Positions 44,288 to 53,580 of a stretch of DNA of 64,000 nt are shown piece by piece. Made by a program: the position numbers and the translations under genes. Origin of the DNA: CAXBPY01 sp003455275 (lineage in GTDB: Bacteria > Bacteroidota > Bacteroidia > Chitinophagales > UBA10324); contig CAXBPY010000001.1 of NCBI GenBank assembly GCA_963977675.1, forward strand, positions 1 through 64,000, read 5' to 3'. Within the stretch, counting starts at the first letter, position 1. Every line of letters starts with the position of its first letter. The notes beneath the pieces were generated by a model. That model worked only from the letters and a program-made list of their open reading frames with translations. It made no database searches and was not told where the DNA came from.

Positions 44288-44743
44288 ATGCACCATATCA
44301 CCATCTATACTGACGGCTCTTCACGAGGCAATCCCGGCCCGGGTGGATATGGAGTTATTCTTATTTCAGGAAAACACAGCAAGGAGCTCTCGGCAGGATT
44401 TAGAAAAACCACGAACAACCGAATGGAATTAATGGCTGTGATTATTGCACTTGAATCATTAAAATATGATCATAGCGAAGTTGAAATTTATTCTGACTCA
44501 AAATATGTGGTGGAAGCCGTTGAGAAAAAATGGCTGATTGGTTGGGAGAAAAAACAATTTGCCAAAGTGAAAAACCCTGATCTGTGGAACCGGTTTCTGC
44601 ACGCATACAGAAAACACAAAGTAAAATTTCACTGGGTGAAAGGTCACAACCAGCACCCACTCAATGAAAGATGCGATGAACTGGCAACCACTGCTGCAGA
44701 TTTTGCAGCCACAGGAATTGATGAATGGTACGAAGCGAATTGA
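44288..44743 (+). CDS. rnhA: Ribonuclease HI
   Basis: Degrades the RNA strand of RNA-DNA hybrids (Okazaki primers, R-loops). 151 residues, the normal length. All four catalytic acids are visible: Asp9 (IYTDGSSRGNPGPGG), Glu47 (NNRMELMAV), Asp70 (IYSDSKYVV) and Asp130 (NERCDELA), with His120 in WVKGHNQH. Last gene of the rel operon; its stop is 3 bp from the end of the convergent propeller gene and no terminator hairpin is seen between them. Confidence 0.96.
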   Translation: MHHITIYTDGSSRGNPGPGGYGVILISGKHSKELSAGFRKTTNNRMELMAVIIALESLKYDHSEVEIYSDSKYVVEAVEKKWLIGWEKKQFAKVKNPDLWNRFLHAYRKHKVKFHWVKGHNQHPLNERCDELATTAADFAATGIDEWYEAN

Positions 44744-44746
44744 ATT

Positions 44747-45691
44747 TTATTGAAAGTAGTTAAATGTTTTTCCATTGTAACAACAAATTCCTCGGGCCGT
44801 GCCAAACCAAATATTTACATTGTTGTCTTCTATCATTCCAAAAATTGCCGGGTTAATTTCAGGTTGAGTTTCTGCATATATTTCTGTTAGTGTTTTACCA
44901 TTATATCTGAACATAGAAAAATTTTCTTTGGCTGGATAATTATTAAAGGCCATCAAAAAATCTCCTTTCTTGGTTTGACGCAGATACATTATGAAGTTCG
45001 GAACTACTAATTCTGTTAATGATTTTCCATCATATCGGCACAATCCTTTGCCACCAGCTTGCGGGTGACTGCTTCCAATCCAAATGTTGCGTGAATTATC
45101 TTCAAACAAAGACGCTACGCGAAAGAAAAGCATGCCCTCGTTATCATTGAATAGAGAAAAAGTTTTTCCATCGTACCGGCAAAGACATTTTGCACTTCCA
45201 ATCCAAAGCACACCTGACTTATCGAAAAGAAGAGAGCTAATAACATTGTCGAAGAGTCCATTTTCAGTTGTAAATGATGAAAAAGTTTTTCCGTTAAAAA
45301 CACCCAAACCATTTTCTGTTCCGAACCAAATATTTCCATTTTTATCCTCTGCAAAAGATGTGATGGTATTATCAGGCAACCCGTTCTTCATTGTAAAAAG
45401 CTGAAAAGATTTGCCATCGAATCTATAAACACCACCACGCGCTACACTAAACCATAACTTGTTTTTTGAATCCTGAAACAAAGCGAAAACATGAAAATGA
45501 ATGAGACCATACTTGAGTGTGTAGTTTGTAAATACTCTTCCATCATACATTATTATTCCCTTCCAGGTTGCGAACCATAAGTTTCCATTTTTGTCTTGCA
45601 GCACATCACGAACTATACAATTAGGACCGTGTGTTGAAACAGTATCAGTGCTTTCAATAAAAAATGGATCCTCTCCTGTTTCAGTGATCAA
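44747..45691 (-). CDS. Regulator-type beta-propeller lipoprotein lacking a recognisable start codon
   Basis: At least 314 residues of Reg_prop-type blades (DKNGNLWFATWKGIIMYDG, DKNGNIWFGTENGLGVFNG, DKSGVLWIGSAKCLCRYDG), the propeller usually found outside two-component hybrid sensors, here without any kinase domain. The TTG at 45691 is only a nominal start. The same frame continues upstream to 45808 and encodes KLWLLEIFLAIISFQLLL then TSCNGK, a good lipoprotein signal with lipobox Cys at 45746-45748, but the codon where ATG is expected reads TAG (45811-45809) and no ATG, GTG or TTG exists between. Possibly inactivated by one inserted base. No partner gene is adjacent. Confidence 0.7.
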   Translation of the reverse strand: MITETGEDPFFIESTDTVSTHGPNCIVRDVLQDKNGNLWFATWKGIIMYDGRVFTNYTLKYGLIHFHVFALFQDSKNKLWFSVARGGVYRFDGKSFQLFTMKNGLPDNTITSFAEDKNGNIWFGTENGLGVFNGKTFSSFTTENGLFDNVISSLLFDKSGVLWIGSAKCLCRYDGKTFSLFNDNEGMLFFRVASLFEDNSRNIWIGSSHPQAGGKGLCRYDGKSLTELVVPNFIMYLRQTKKGDFLMAFNNYPAKENFSMFRYNGKTLTEIYAETQPEINPAIFGMIEDNNVNIWFGTARGICCYNGKTFNYFQ

Positions 45692-46095
45692 ATCAAAATC
45701 ATCATTTTGTAATTTTAATTCCTGTCCCTGTTGAACCTTCCCGTTACACGAAGTGAGTAATAGCTGAAAAGAAATTATCGCTAAAAAAATTTCAAGCAGC
45801 CAAAGTTTCTATTATGCTCATGATTTAATTTCATTGAATGCATAACACATTTCAAAAGTTTTGATGAATCTTATTATTGATACTCTTTATTTTTCTTCTT
45901 ATCCAAAAATATGTATTTCTTCTGCCAAGGAAATTTCTTAATGATGAAGCACTATTCAATAACTCTCCGATTTATCTTATCAAATTTCATTTCATAATGA
46001 ATATTTTTTTTTACTCAATGTAAAAATCATAAAACAAAGAATCGTTCTTAGAAGCATATTTGCTCCTCATCTTTTGAAAGCTAACTACTTTCCCA

Positions 46096-47676
46096 ATGAA
46101 AAAAATTATTGACCTTAGTTTGCTTCCTCATGAAGCAGACGATAAAAAATTTATTGAAGAAATAATTTCTTCCAACACTTCATTAAGCTTCTCAGGTTTC
46201 AGAACACTGCGCCGGAGTATTGATGCACGCCGTTTTCCTGTTCGTGTGAATTTGCAGGTCGAAATATTTTCAGAAGAAGAATTTATTGAAGAAAAATTTC
46301 AACCTCATCTTTTCCGTGAAGCAGACAAAAACAAAAAAGTAATTATTGTAGGTGCCGGCCCGGCAGGATTGTTTGCTGCTTTGCGTTTACTTCAAAGCGG
46401 AATTAAACCCATTATTATCGAAAGAGGAAAACCGGTGCGCGAGAGGCGCCGCGACATTGCAATTCTGAACAAGCAACAAATAGTTAATCCGGAAAGTAAT
46501 TATTGTTTCGGCGAGGGTGGAGCCGGAACATACAGCGATGGTAAACTGTATACCCGAAGCAGCAAGCGGGGCAATGTGCGCAAAATCCTGGAGCTATTTG
46601 TTCAACACGGAGCATCCGAAAATATTTTGATTGAAAGCCATCCGCATATCGGTACGAATAAGTTGCCCGGAATTATTGAGCGAATGCGCGAAACCATTTT
46701 AAATAACGGCGGCGAAATTTATTTCAATTCAACCGTTACAGATTTTGAATTACAAAACAATGAAGTGCAGGGTGTCAAGATCAGAAAGGTTGACACACAC
46801 GATGAACTTTTTATTGCAGCTAATAAACTGATACTGGCAACCGGACATTCTGCGAGAGACATTTTCAGATTACTTTATTCAAAAAAAATATTGCTTGAAC
46901 CCAAACCATTTGCAATGGGTGTTCGTGTTGAGCACCCGCAATCTCTTATAGATAAGATTCAGTATCACTGCCGCGATGAACAAACAGTTCAAAAATTAAG
47001 AGAGCATTTGCCGGCAGCATCTTATAGTCTTGTTCAGCAAACCGAAGGGCGCGGAGTTTATTCTTTCTGCATGTGCCCCGGAGGAATTATTGCTCCATGT
47101 GCTACAGATCAAAATCAAATTGTGGTGAATGGTTGGTCTCCATCAAAACGGAATAACTCATTTGCAAATTCAGGAATGGTGGTCAACATTGAACCCGATG
47201 ATTTACGCCCATATATAAACAAAGGTGTACTTGCAGGAATTTATTTTCAGCAACACCTTGAAGAATTATGCTGGAAGTCTGGTGGCGAAAAACAAATTGC
47301 CCCGGCGCAGCGGCTTGTAGATTTTGTATGCAAGAAATTTTCTTCTTCCCTTCCATCCAGTTCGTATCAGCCGGGTACGACTTCAGTTTCACTGAATGAT
47401 CTTATTCCTGAATTTATTTCAAAAAGATTACGGGAAGGATTTATAAGTTTTGGAAAAAAGATGAAAGGTTATATGACAAATGATGCAGTGCTGCTTGCAG
47501 TGGAATCGCGCACCTCCTCTCCCATCCGTATTCCGCGTGATACAAAAACTTTTGAGCATGTGCAGGTGAAAGGTTTGTATCCCATCGGTGAAGGTGCAGG
47601 ATATGCAGGAGGTATTATGAGTGCTGCAATCGATGGCGAACGGTGCGGCGAAAAAATAAGTGAACTTTTTATCTAA
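46096..47676 (+). CDS. FAD-dependent dehydrogenase (COG2509-like)
   Basis: 526 residues. After about 75 N-terminal residues (an RNA-binding-like or ferredoxin-type fold usual in this family) comes the dinucleotide-binding motif VIIVGAGPAGLFAALRLL, then CFGEGGAGTYSDGKLYTRS, LATGHSARDIF and the C-terminal YPIGEGAGYAGGIMSAAIDG. This matches the uncharacterised NAD(P)/FAD-dependent oxidoreductases grouped as COG2509. Substrate unknown. Stand-alone gene in a quiet region; the 290 bp upstream hold no other gene I can support. Confidence 0.93.
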   Translation: MKKIIDLSLLPHEADDKKFIEEIISSNTSLSFSGFRTLRRSIDARRFPVRVNLQVEIFSEEEFIEEKFQPHLFREADKNKKVIIVGAGPAGLFAALRLLQSGIKPIIIERGKPVRERRRDIAILNKQQIVNPESNYCFGEGGAGTYSDGKLYTRSSKRGNVRKILELFVQHGASENILIESHPHIGTNKLPGIIERMRETILNNGGEIYFNSTVTDFELQNNEVQGVKIRKVDTHDELFIAANKLILATGHSARDIFRLLYSKKILLEPKPFAMGVRVEHPQSLIDKIQYHCRDEQTVQKLREHLPAASYSLVQQTEGRGVYSFCMCPGGIIAPCATDQNQIVVNGWSPSKRNNSFANSGMVVNIEPDDLRPYINKGVLAGIYFQQHLEELCWKSGGEKQIAPAQRLVDFVCKKFSSSLPSSSYQPGTTSVSLNDLIPEFISKRLREGFISFGKKMKGYMTNDAVLLAVESRTSSPIRIPRDTKTFEHVQVKGLYPIGEGAGYAGGIMSAAIDGERCGEKISELFI

Positions 47677-47702
47677 GAAACTTCACTTTAGAATTCGCTG
47701 AA

Positions 47703-47727
47703 TTTTTTTTTGTTCGAACAAAAAAAA
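47703..47727. repeat. AT-rich palindrome
   Basis: T9-GTTC-GAAC-A8 is a perfect palindrome between convergent genes. It might act as a weak bidirectional hairpin, but the G/C core is only four pairs and the arms have no poly-T after the stem, so it does not look like a standard terminator. Confidence 0.4.
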
Positions 47728-47861
47728 CTTTCAATCCATTTTATTCACTGTTTCAAAAAATCATATCAATAGAATGGCTGATTAAGCAGTCAAGAATAAT
47801 TATTCAAGAAAATATTTGCTTATAGTAGATTTTATATAAAACTAAAATCTCCCTCTAAAAT

Positions 47862-48713
47862 CTAGCCGAAAAGTTTTTTCAATTCAGCTTTCACTGAATT
47901 AACAACCTGGTTTAAATGATCTTTTTTATCAGCAAAATTTAATTTATCAATATCAATAATCAGCAGCGGACCTGCCTTGTACTGACTAATCCAGGCTTCA
48001 TAATGTTCATTCAATCGGCGCAGATAATCGAGGCGAAGATTGTCTTCATATTCTCTTCCGCGTTTTTCAATCTGACTGACCAAAGTAGATATTGAACCGC
48101 GGAGATAAATAAGTAAGTCAGGCGGATTAATGAGCTGGTTAATTGTCTGAAAAAGATTAGTGTAATTTTCAAAGTCGCGGCGGTTCATCAATCCCATAGC
48201 ATGAAGGTTGGGTGCAAAAATCTGCGCGTCTTCATAAATAGTTCTGTCCTGAATCACCACATGATCACCGCGTTGAATTCCTATGATCTGAGAGAAGCGG
48301 CTGTTTAGAAAAAATACCTGAAGATTAAAACTCCAGCGAGGCATATCATCATAAAAATCCATGAGGTACGGATTATTCTCTACATCTTCAAACTGAGGTT
48401 CCCATTTAAAATAATCTGAAAGCAATTTGGTAAGTGTAGATTTTCCTGCGCCAATATTTCCAGCAATAGCAATGTGCCGGTATTTGAGCTTCTCAGGTTT
48501 AGGTTTGGCAAGAGAAGGAAGCTGCGTGATTTTTTTCTTCGAAGATTTTTTAGCTGCTGCCTTGGATTTATTCTGAGGCTTTGCTTTTGCAGCCGCACCC
48601 GAACCGGATTTCTTACTCTTAGCAACTTTTGTTTTCACACTCTTCTTTGCAGCTGGTTTCGATTTTGGTTTAGCTGCCGGCTTTGCTTTAGGTTTTGATT
48701 TTTTCTTTGCCAT
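47862..48713 (-). CDS. Deoxynucleoside kinase with histone-H1-like Lys/Ala/Pro-rich N-terminal extension
   Basis: 283 residues. From about residue 78 the protein is a normal dNK: P loop GNIGAGKST (85-93), catalytic region EDVENNPYL, DRTIYED, and the arginine-rich lid IEKRGREYEDN. It should phosphorylate a deoxynucleoside for salvage. The first 75 residues are quite different: repeated KPAAKPKSK, KKSVKTK and AAAKKSSKKK units, strongly basic, low complexity and like the tails of bacterial H1-like proteins. Canonical homologues start near LKYRHIAIAG. The frame is unbroken and the initiator ATG precedes the tail, so the fusion seems real. The tail may bind nucleic acid. Confidence 0.92.
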   Translation of the reverse strand: MAKKKSKPKAKPAAKPKSKPAAKKSVKTKVAKSKKSGSGAAAKAKPQNKSKAAAKKSSKKKITQLPSLAKPKPEKLKYRHIAIAGNIGAGKSTLTKLLSDYFKWEPQFEDVENNPYLMDFYDDMPRWSFNLQVFFLNSRFSQIIGIQRGDHVVIQDRTIYEDAQIFAPNLHAMGLMNRRDFENYTNLFQTINQLINPPDLLIYLRGSISTLVSQIEKRGREYEDNLRLDYLRRLNEHYEAWISQYKAGPLLIIDIDKLNFADKKDHLNQVVNSVKAELKKLFG

Positions 48714-48803
48714 ATTTTGATTTGGTATCGGAGGGCAATGTAAATATTTTATGATTGAATAAAATTCTGAGTCAAAAAGAATTTAGTCACAAAATTTTTC
48801 ATC

Positions 48804-49805
48804 TCATTTCAAAAAACTTTTAATCCCGATAATTTCTCTTACCTCAGCTATAGTTTTTCTTCCGCTCTCTCTTGCTTTTTCTGCTCCTCTCTTCACTGCC
48901 TTGCGTATGTAATCATCATCTGAACTGATTGATTTTATTTTTTCCCTGATAGGAGCAACAAAGATGTTAATGTCTTCAGCTAATTGTTTTTTCAGATCGC
49001 CATACCTGATGCTGCAATTGTTATATGAATCTTCAAAATGTTTCACTGTGTCATCTGATGAAACTAATTTCAACAATGTAAATAAATTTTGAATCGCCTC
49101 GGGCTTTTGCTGGTTGGCTTGTGTGGGGCCGGAATCGGTAACCGCACGCATAACTTTTTTCTTTATTGCATCAGGTTCATCAATCAGAAAAATTGCATTG
49201 CCTTCACCTTCACTCTTTCCCATTTTTCCGCTTCCATCCAGGCCGGGAACTTTAACCAGATTGTCTCCGAAATTGTATGCTACAGGTTCAGGAAAATAAT
49301 CAACACCATATAAATGATTGAAACGAACCGCAAGATTTCTGGTGACCTCAAGATGAGATTCCTGATCCTTGCCTACAGGTACTTTCAATGCTTTATGAAT
49401 TAGAATATCAGAAGCCATTAGCACCGGATAAGTAAGCAGCCCGGCATTTACATTATCCGGATTCTTTCTGATCTTTTCTTTGAAAGTCGGGCTCCGCTCC
49501 AATTCGCCAACATAAGCTAGCATATTTAACAAGAGTGTAAGTTCAGCAACTTCAGGTAAATCGCTTTGAACATAAAGGGTGGCTACCTCAGGATCCAATC
49601 CGCAACCAAGGTATTCTGCCAGCACCTGCTTCACTGTTTTATTTAAATTATCCGGATGAGGATGTGTAGTGAGTGAATGATAGTCTGCAACAAAAAAGAG
49701 TGCATTATTTTCCTTCTGCATCCTTAAGAAATTTTTTACAGCTCCGAAATAATTTCCGAGATGAAGATTGCCGGTTGGTCTTATACCGCTTACAACTGTT
49801 TGCAT
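48804..49805 (-). CDS. trpS: Tryptophan-tRNA ligase
   Basis: Class I aminoacyl-tRNA synthetase that charges tRNA-Trp. 333 residues, the usual length. The HIGH-type motif is NLHLGNYFGA (residues about 13-22) and the KMSKS-type motif is GKMGKSEGEGN. Intermediate family motifs VADYHSLTTH and PVGKDQESHLEVTRN are present. About 90 bp upstream of the dNK gene on the same strand, possibly transcribed with it; the DUF5522 gene diverges on the other side. Confidence 0.96.
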   Translation of the reverse strand: MQTVVSGIRPTGNLHLGNYFGAVKNFLRMQKENNALFFVADYHSLTTHPHPDNLNKTVKQVLAEYLGCGLDPEVATLYVQSDLPEVAELTLLLNMLAYVGELERSPTFKEKIRKNPDNVNAGLLTYPVLMASDILIHKALKVPVGKDQESHLEVTRNLAVRFNHLYGVDYFPEPVAYNFGDNLVKVPGLDGSGKMGKSEGEGNAIFLIDEPDAIKKKVMRAVTDSGPTQANQQKPEAIQNLFTLLKLVSSDDTVKHFEDSYNNCSIRYGDLKKQLAEDINIFVAPIREKIKSISSDDDYIRKAVKRGAEKARESGRKTIAEVREIIGIKSFLK

Positions 49806-49891
49806 AATGGCTACAAATAAAAGAGAGTGATTAAAAATTAGGATTACAAATTACAGGTTTCAGAATGAGTTCAATTTTGAATAAAGCCTGA

Positions 49892-50077
49892 ATGAATTTA
49901 TTTTACAAAATGGAATCGCAATTGAAAGAAGGAACTGATTATTATTTTGATGAAAATGGTTTAATGGTTTTCACTGAAAACTATCATCTCAATCGTGGGT
50001 ACTGCTGCAACAGCGGATGCAGGCATTGTCCGTTTAAAAAAGAACAATTGCCTGAGAAACCGCAATCAGAAAAATGA
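49892..50077 (+). CDS. DUF5522 domain-containing small protein
   Basis: 61 residues (55 if translation starts at the second ATG, 49910). The sequence YYFDENGLMVFTENYHLNRG followed by YCCNSGCRHCPF is the DUF5522 signature, with four closely spaced cysteines that probably bind a metal. Families of this kind occur throughout Bacteroidota and often near trpS-like or iron-sulfur housekeeping genes; the function is unknown. Convergent with the CAP/OmpA-like gene, 27 bp away. Confidence 0.88.
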   Translation: MNLFYKMESQLKEGTDYYFDENGLMVFTENYHLNRGYCCNSGCRHCPFKKEQLPEKPQSEK

Positions 50078-50104
50078 GTTACTGATAATTTCCTAACAGA
50101 AAAT

Positions 50105-52489
50105 TTACATGCCGCAGGTTTCGCAGAATTGTTTCTTGATAAGCGGATTATCCATCACCTGAAAACTCATCTTAGGCGCACCAAACAAACCACAGTAACG
50201 GTCCTTGTTTTTTGCTGCTGCTTTGCTCATTGCCAATCTGAAATTTTTACTGAATATCTGATCAGGAAAATGAGAAGCAATACTGATGTAAGTAAACACT
50301 AATTGCTCATCAACATTTTCATCTGTGATATATGGGTTCAACAACTTTAATGCATAGGCAAGGTCATTATGATTTTCAAAAATGTATGCAAGCTTTAGAG
50401 AACTTTCCCAGTTTGCTGCATCAATATTGAAAATCTTTTTAATGCGGTCCATACTTGCCTGCAACCCCGGATTAACAACATTGGCATCCATGGTATCTAC
50501 TTTCTCAATCACTTTAAATTGCCATTCAAGGTTGAGCACATCATTTATTTTTCCGGGAATCTGTCCGTTGTAAAGTCCATTAATATCGGCTTGAGTAGGA
50601 TTAATTTCTTTTCCTGTTACTATGGCTCCGGTTTTAACAAATGCCATAGTGTTGTTCCATTTTACCCAATCATTTCCTGACATGGTTTTGCTCAGTTCAT
50701 CTAATTTCTTAACCAGCTCAACATGAATTGAATCTTCATGATTTACCCGCGTATCAATAAAAAGTTTATTGATGATGAGTGATGCACAGTTAGGTGTCTG
50801 CGGAACATCAATAGCGAGGTATGGTTCAGCATCATATTTCCCTTCTACAATTTTCTCAACTATATATCTTGAAATTCTTTTTGCCTGCTCATAATCTTTT
50901 TTCTCTATGGCTTTCTTATAACTGTTGTAAACATATTTCTGCTCGTTCTTTCCGCTCAGGTTGTATGTTACTTTCATAGTCACCTTTGCAAATCTTTCTT
51001 TCGCAAGAATGGGCTCAAGGTTATTTAACATTTCACCGTTAAGCTGAGCCTTCACTTCGCTCTTGCTCATGGCCGTAAGGTTTTTGTATTCAGATTTTTT
51101 AACTGAATCCAAAAACATTTGCCAGCTGTCATCAGTTGTGATTGTATAAGTCAGCTCCTGGTTCTGATATTTTTTCAGAGCATCGACCATACTCTTGGCC
51201 CGTGAGTTCTGGAGCTTTGCATTAAGCAGCGAATCTCCCTCAAGTGATGAGTGTGCTTCAATCTGAATATCGCTAACAATGAAGTCTGGTTCATCCAATG
51301 TCTTAATCAAATCAGCGATGTCCTTAATATCATAAGTTGATTTTCCCTGTTCGAAATACAAGATGAAAGGTAACTCCTGATTTTCACTCTTTGGTGTATA
51401 TCGCTTCGGGTCATTCATAGTCAGTGTGTCAGGATACATGGTGAGCGGTGTCAAAGCACTTTGTCCGCCATCTTCAAGATAAGTTCGGGTAATGGTTTTG
51501 CAGGCGCTCTTATCAATAATGTAAATCAAGTTCAATTCATATGGGTGTTCCTGAACGGCATTGATATACTTCGAAGGAATTTTTGCAATCGCCCCTTTGT
51601 ATGTGTTGTTCTTCGGATCGAGTTTTACATTTTCATTTACCTTAAGGATTTTTGTTTTATACATCGGCTTCAACATATAACCTTTTGAAGGAAGGTTGTG
51701 GTCCATAATATTTTCGTTAGCACATGGGTAAGCATCTTTCAGTACAATGTCGACTGCCAAACCATCTTTAGCATTGCGGAAATATTTCTTGAATTTTTTT
51801 AGGTTGTCATATTCGAGCCAAACTTTTCCATCTTCAATATGAATATGATTTATCAATTCATCTACATCAGGCACTTTATCACACGCTTTACAAATTTTTT
51901 CATCCCATTCATATAATCCTCTTCTTGATTTGCTGAAAGGAATAGGAAGTGTTTTGCGATACTTGGCACCGGTGTTAAATGCATCCACTCCGCCAAACAC
52001 CACGGTGATATAAACTTTTTTGTTGTCCTCATTAAATGTAGCTCCTATTCCGCAGTAGTAATATTTTGGATTCTTAAGTATGGATTCAAATTTTTTACCC
52101 TTCGCAATCTTGTCGCAAGCATCCGCAGCTACTTGCTGGTAAGTAAACATTGCTTTTCCTTTTCCGCCTGCTGCATCTACTGATGCTTCTTCCACTTTGC
52201 TTGTTCCTTTATATTTTCTGGAAAGATCTCCTGCAAAGCCCGGCTCTATCACTACTTTTTTAGCAGCAGAATTTTTATCAGCAAGATCCTGGGCTGCCTT
52301 ATTCAGAACCTCAACATTAATTACCATGCTGTCGACTCCGGCCTTCCAGCGAACAGCATTCATAGCTCCGAGAAGCTGATCAGTTAATGCATCAACGCTG
52401 AAGCTCGCCGGATCAATTTCCTGCGCACGACTTATTGAACTAAACGAGGAGACTATTAACGCAAGAAGAAAAAATCTTTTCAATGACAT
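50105..52489 (-). CDS. Exported CAP-like / OmpA-like multidomain protein
   Basis: 794 residues with a signal peptide ending SISRAQ. Residues about 30-170 resemble a CAP/SCP domain (LLGAMNAVRWKAGVDSM, LNKAAQDLADKNS, YYCGIGATFNED, YITVVFGG). A region with OmpA-like character follows near residue 375 (LPFILYFEQGKSTYDI, IQIEAHSSLEGDSLLNAKL then SRAKSMVDAL), as in peptidoglycan-binding OmpA domains. The last 300 residues are helical, TPR-like in feel, ending in the unusual CGLFGAPKMSFQVMDN and C-terminal CETCGM. A cell-envelope structural or adhesin role is plausible; no named family fits the whole. Confidence 0.8.
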   Translation of the reverse strand: MSLKRFFLLALIVSSFSSISRAQEIDPASFSVDALTDQLLGAMNAVRWKAGVDSMVINVEVLNKAAQDLADKNSAAKKVVIEPGFAGDLSRKYKGTSKVEEASVDAAGGKGKAMFTYQQVAADACDKIAKGKKFESILKNPKYYYCGIGATFNEDNKKVYITVVFGGVDAFNTGAKYRKTLPIPFSKSRRGLYEWDEKICKACDKVPDVDELINHIHIEDGKVWLEYDNLKKFKKYFRNAKDGLAVDIVLKDAYPCANENIMDHNLPSKGYMLKPMYKTKILKVNENVKLDPKNNTYKGAIAKIPSKYINAVQEHPYELNLIYIIDKSACKTITRTYLEDGGQSALTPLTMYPDTLTMNDPKRYTPKSENQELPFILYFEQGKSTYDIKDIADLIKTLDEPDFIVSDIQIEAHSSLEGDSLLNAKLQNSRAKSMVDALKKYQNQELTYTITTDDSWQMFLDSVKKSEYKNLTAMSKSEVKAQLNGEMLNNLEPILAKERFAKVTMKVTYNLSGKNEQKYVYNSYKKAIEKKDYEQAKRISRYIVEKIVEGKYDAEPYLAIDVPQTPNCASLIINKLFIDTRVNHEDSIHVELVKKLDELSKTMSGNDWVKWNNTMAFVKTGAIVTGKEINPTQADINGLYNGQIPGKINDVLNLEWQFKVIEKVDTMDANVVNPGLQASMDRIKKIFNIDAANWESSLKLAYIFENHNDLAYALKLLNPYITDENVDEQLVFTYISIASHFPDQIFSKNFRLAMSKAAAKNKDRYCGLFGAPKMSFQVMDNPLIKKQFCETCGM

Positions 52490-52903
52490 GAGTAAGTGTT
52501 TTTGGGTTTGGAAAATTTCGCCACGATTTTATACAAACGAATTCAATAGTTGGTATGAATTGAAAAAATTTTTGCAAACGAATGAAAGTGGATGGCTGGT
52601 TGTATAAAAATCATCAAATTCACAAGTAGAGTTTATTTTATCAGGGTCAGTAGAGTTATGGATTTCAGTTAAGAAATTTATTAGAAAATTGATCTCTAAA
52701 TCCCGATTAAACGGTATATGGAAGATTGTTAAGTAGTGAAGTGCGGAGTCGGAGGCTTCATGCATTTTGATTGTTGCTGTGTTTTTCTATTCTTTGATAT
52801 GTGAATGAAAACTATCGATAAAAAACACTATCTTCATTATGGTGAAAACGCTATGCTCAGGCTGCTCTTTCTGTGTTTTCAGAGCCTCAACAACTTGACA
52901 AAA
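52490..52903. other. Intergenic stretch without supported gene
   Basis: About 410 bp between the CAP/OmpA-like gene and the terminator of the Fn3 gene. Short open frames occur on both strands but none has family features or sensible context. It must contain the promoter of the gene starting at 52489; no convincing TAnnTTTG element was found. Confidence 0.5.
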
Positions 52904-52932
52904 GAAAGGCGAAGAAAATTTCTTCGCCTTTC
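52904..52932 (-). terminator. Intrinsic terminator of the Fn3 gene
   Basis: Inverted repeat GAAAGGCGAAG...CTTCGCCTTTC (arms 52904-52914 and 52922-52932, extendable inward over AAA/TTT), followed on the minus strand by TTTTG. Lies 15 bp after the stop at 52948. Confidence 0.75.
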
Positions 52933-52947
52933 ATTTACTGACATAGT

Positions 52948-53580
52948 TCACTTCACAATAATCACTACCGCAGCGCTCCAGTCACTCATGCCGTTTTTCT
53001 GACTTTGAGTTCGAACACGGAAATACATTTTAGATCCGGGTATTAAACTTGTGACTGAAATTTTTGCAACCATGGTGAGTGGTTGGTCAATCCATGCTGC
53101 AGCGTCAGGACTCGACTGCCACATGTATGCGGTGCCCTTGCCACCGGACTTTGCAATCAAATCAACAGTTCCCGAATCCACACCATTTTTTGCTTCGATC
53201 GGTGCCTTGATTTTTGAACCATTAATTTTCACATTCAATCCAGCTGTTTCAATTATTGCAGAGGCGGCAGCAGCATCAGCGGCGGCATTGGCTACCGACT
53301 GAACATATCCGGTAGCATCTACCAAATCTTTGTAGCACACATCAAATTTTACATCCCGGTCAGCTGCAGCACCAATCACGCGGGTCTTTGCTTTAGCTTC
53401 TGCCGACTCCAAATCCGTGAGGTGGGTTTGCATCGAAGCAGTTGTTGGAACAGGAGTGACAAAAACCGCAGGTGCATTCTTAATGTTGAGAATAATCGCG
53501 TTCATGTTCACTATAAAATCTCCGATGCGGCGAAATTTCTTCGAGAGAAAAACTGCAACGGGCCATTTTGATTTTTTCAT
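52948..53580 (-). CDS. Fibronectin type III-like domain protein
   Basis: 210 residues, no signal peptide. After a short basic N-terminus it has an Ala-rich helical part (DATGYVQSVANAAADAAAAS) and a C-terminal Fn3-like domain (GKGTAYMWQSSPDAAAWID, LIPGSKMYFRVRTQSQKNG, MSDWSAAVVIIVK). Families of about this size and ending are frequent in Bacteroidota and are annotated as fibronectin type III proteins; their role is not known. Lies next to the 21-bp repeat tract and a LuxR-type HTH gene, both probably local accessory elements. Confidence 0.8.
   Translation of the reverse strand: MKKSKWPVAVFLSKKFRRIGDFIVNMNAIILNIKNAPAVFVTPVPTTASMQTHLTDLESAEAKAKTRVIGAAADRDVKFDVCYKDLVDATGYVQSVANAAADAAAASAIIETAGLNVKINGSKIKAPIEAKNGVDSGTVDLIAKSGGKGTAYMWQSSPDAAAWIDQPLTMVAKISVTSLIPGSKMYFRVRTQSQKNGMSDWSAAVVIIVK

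Noticed and set aside
52529..52765. 78-codon minus-strand frame between the CAP/OmpA-like gene and the Fn3 gene
   Set aside because: No family features, odd composition and no ribosome-binding or promoter context; likely chance.
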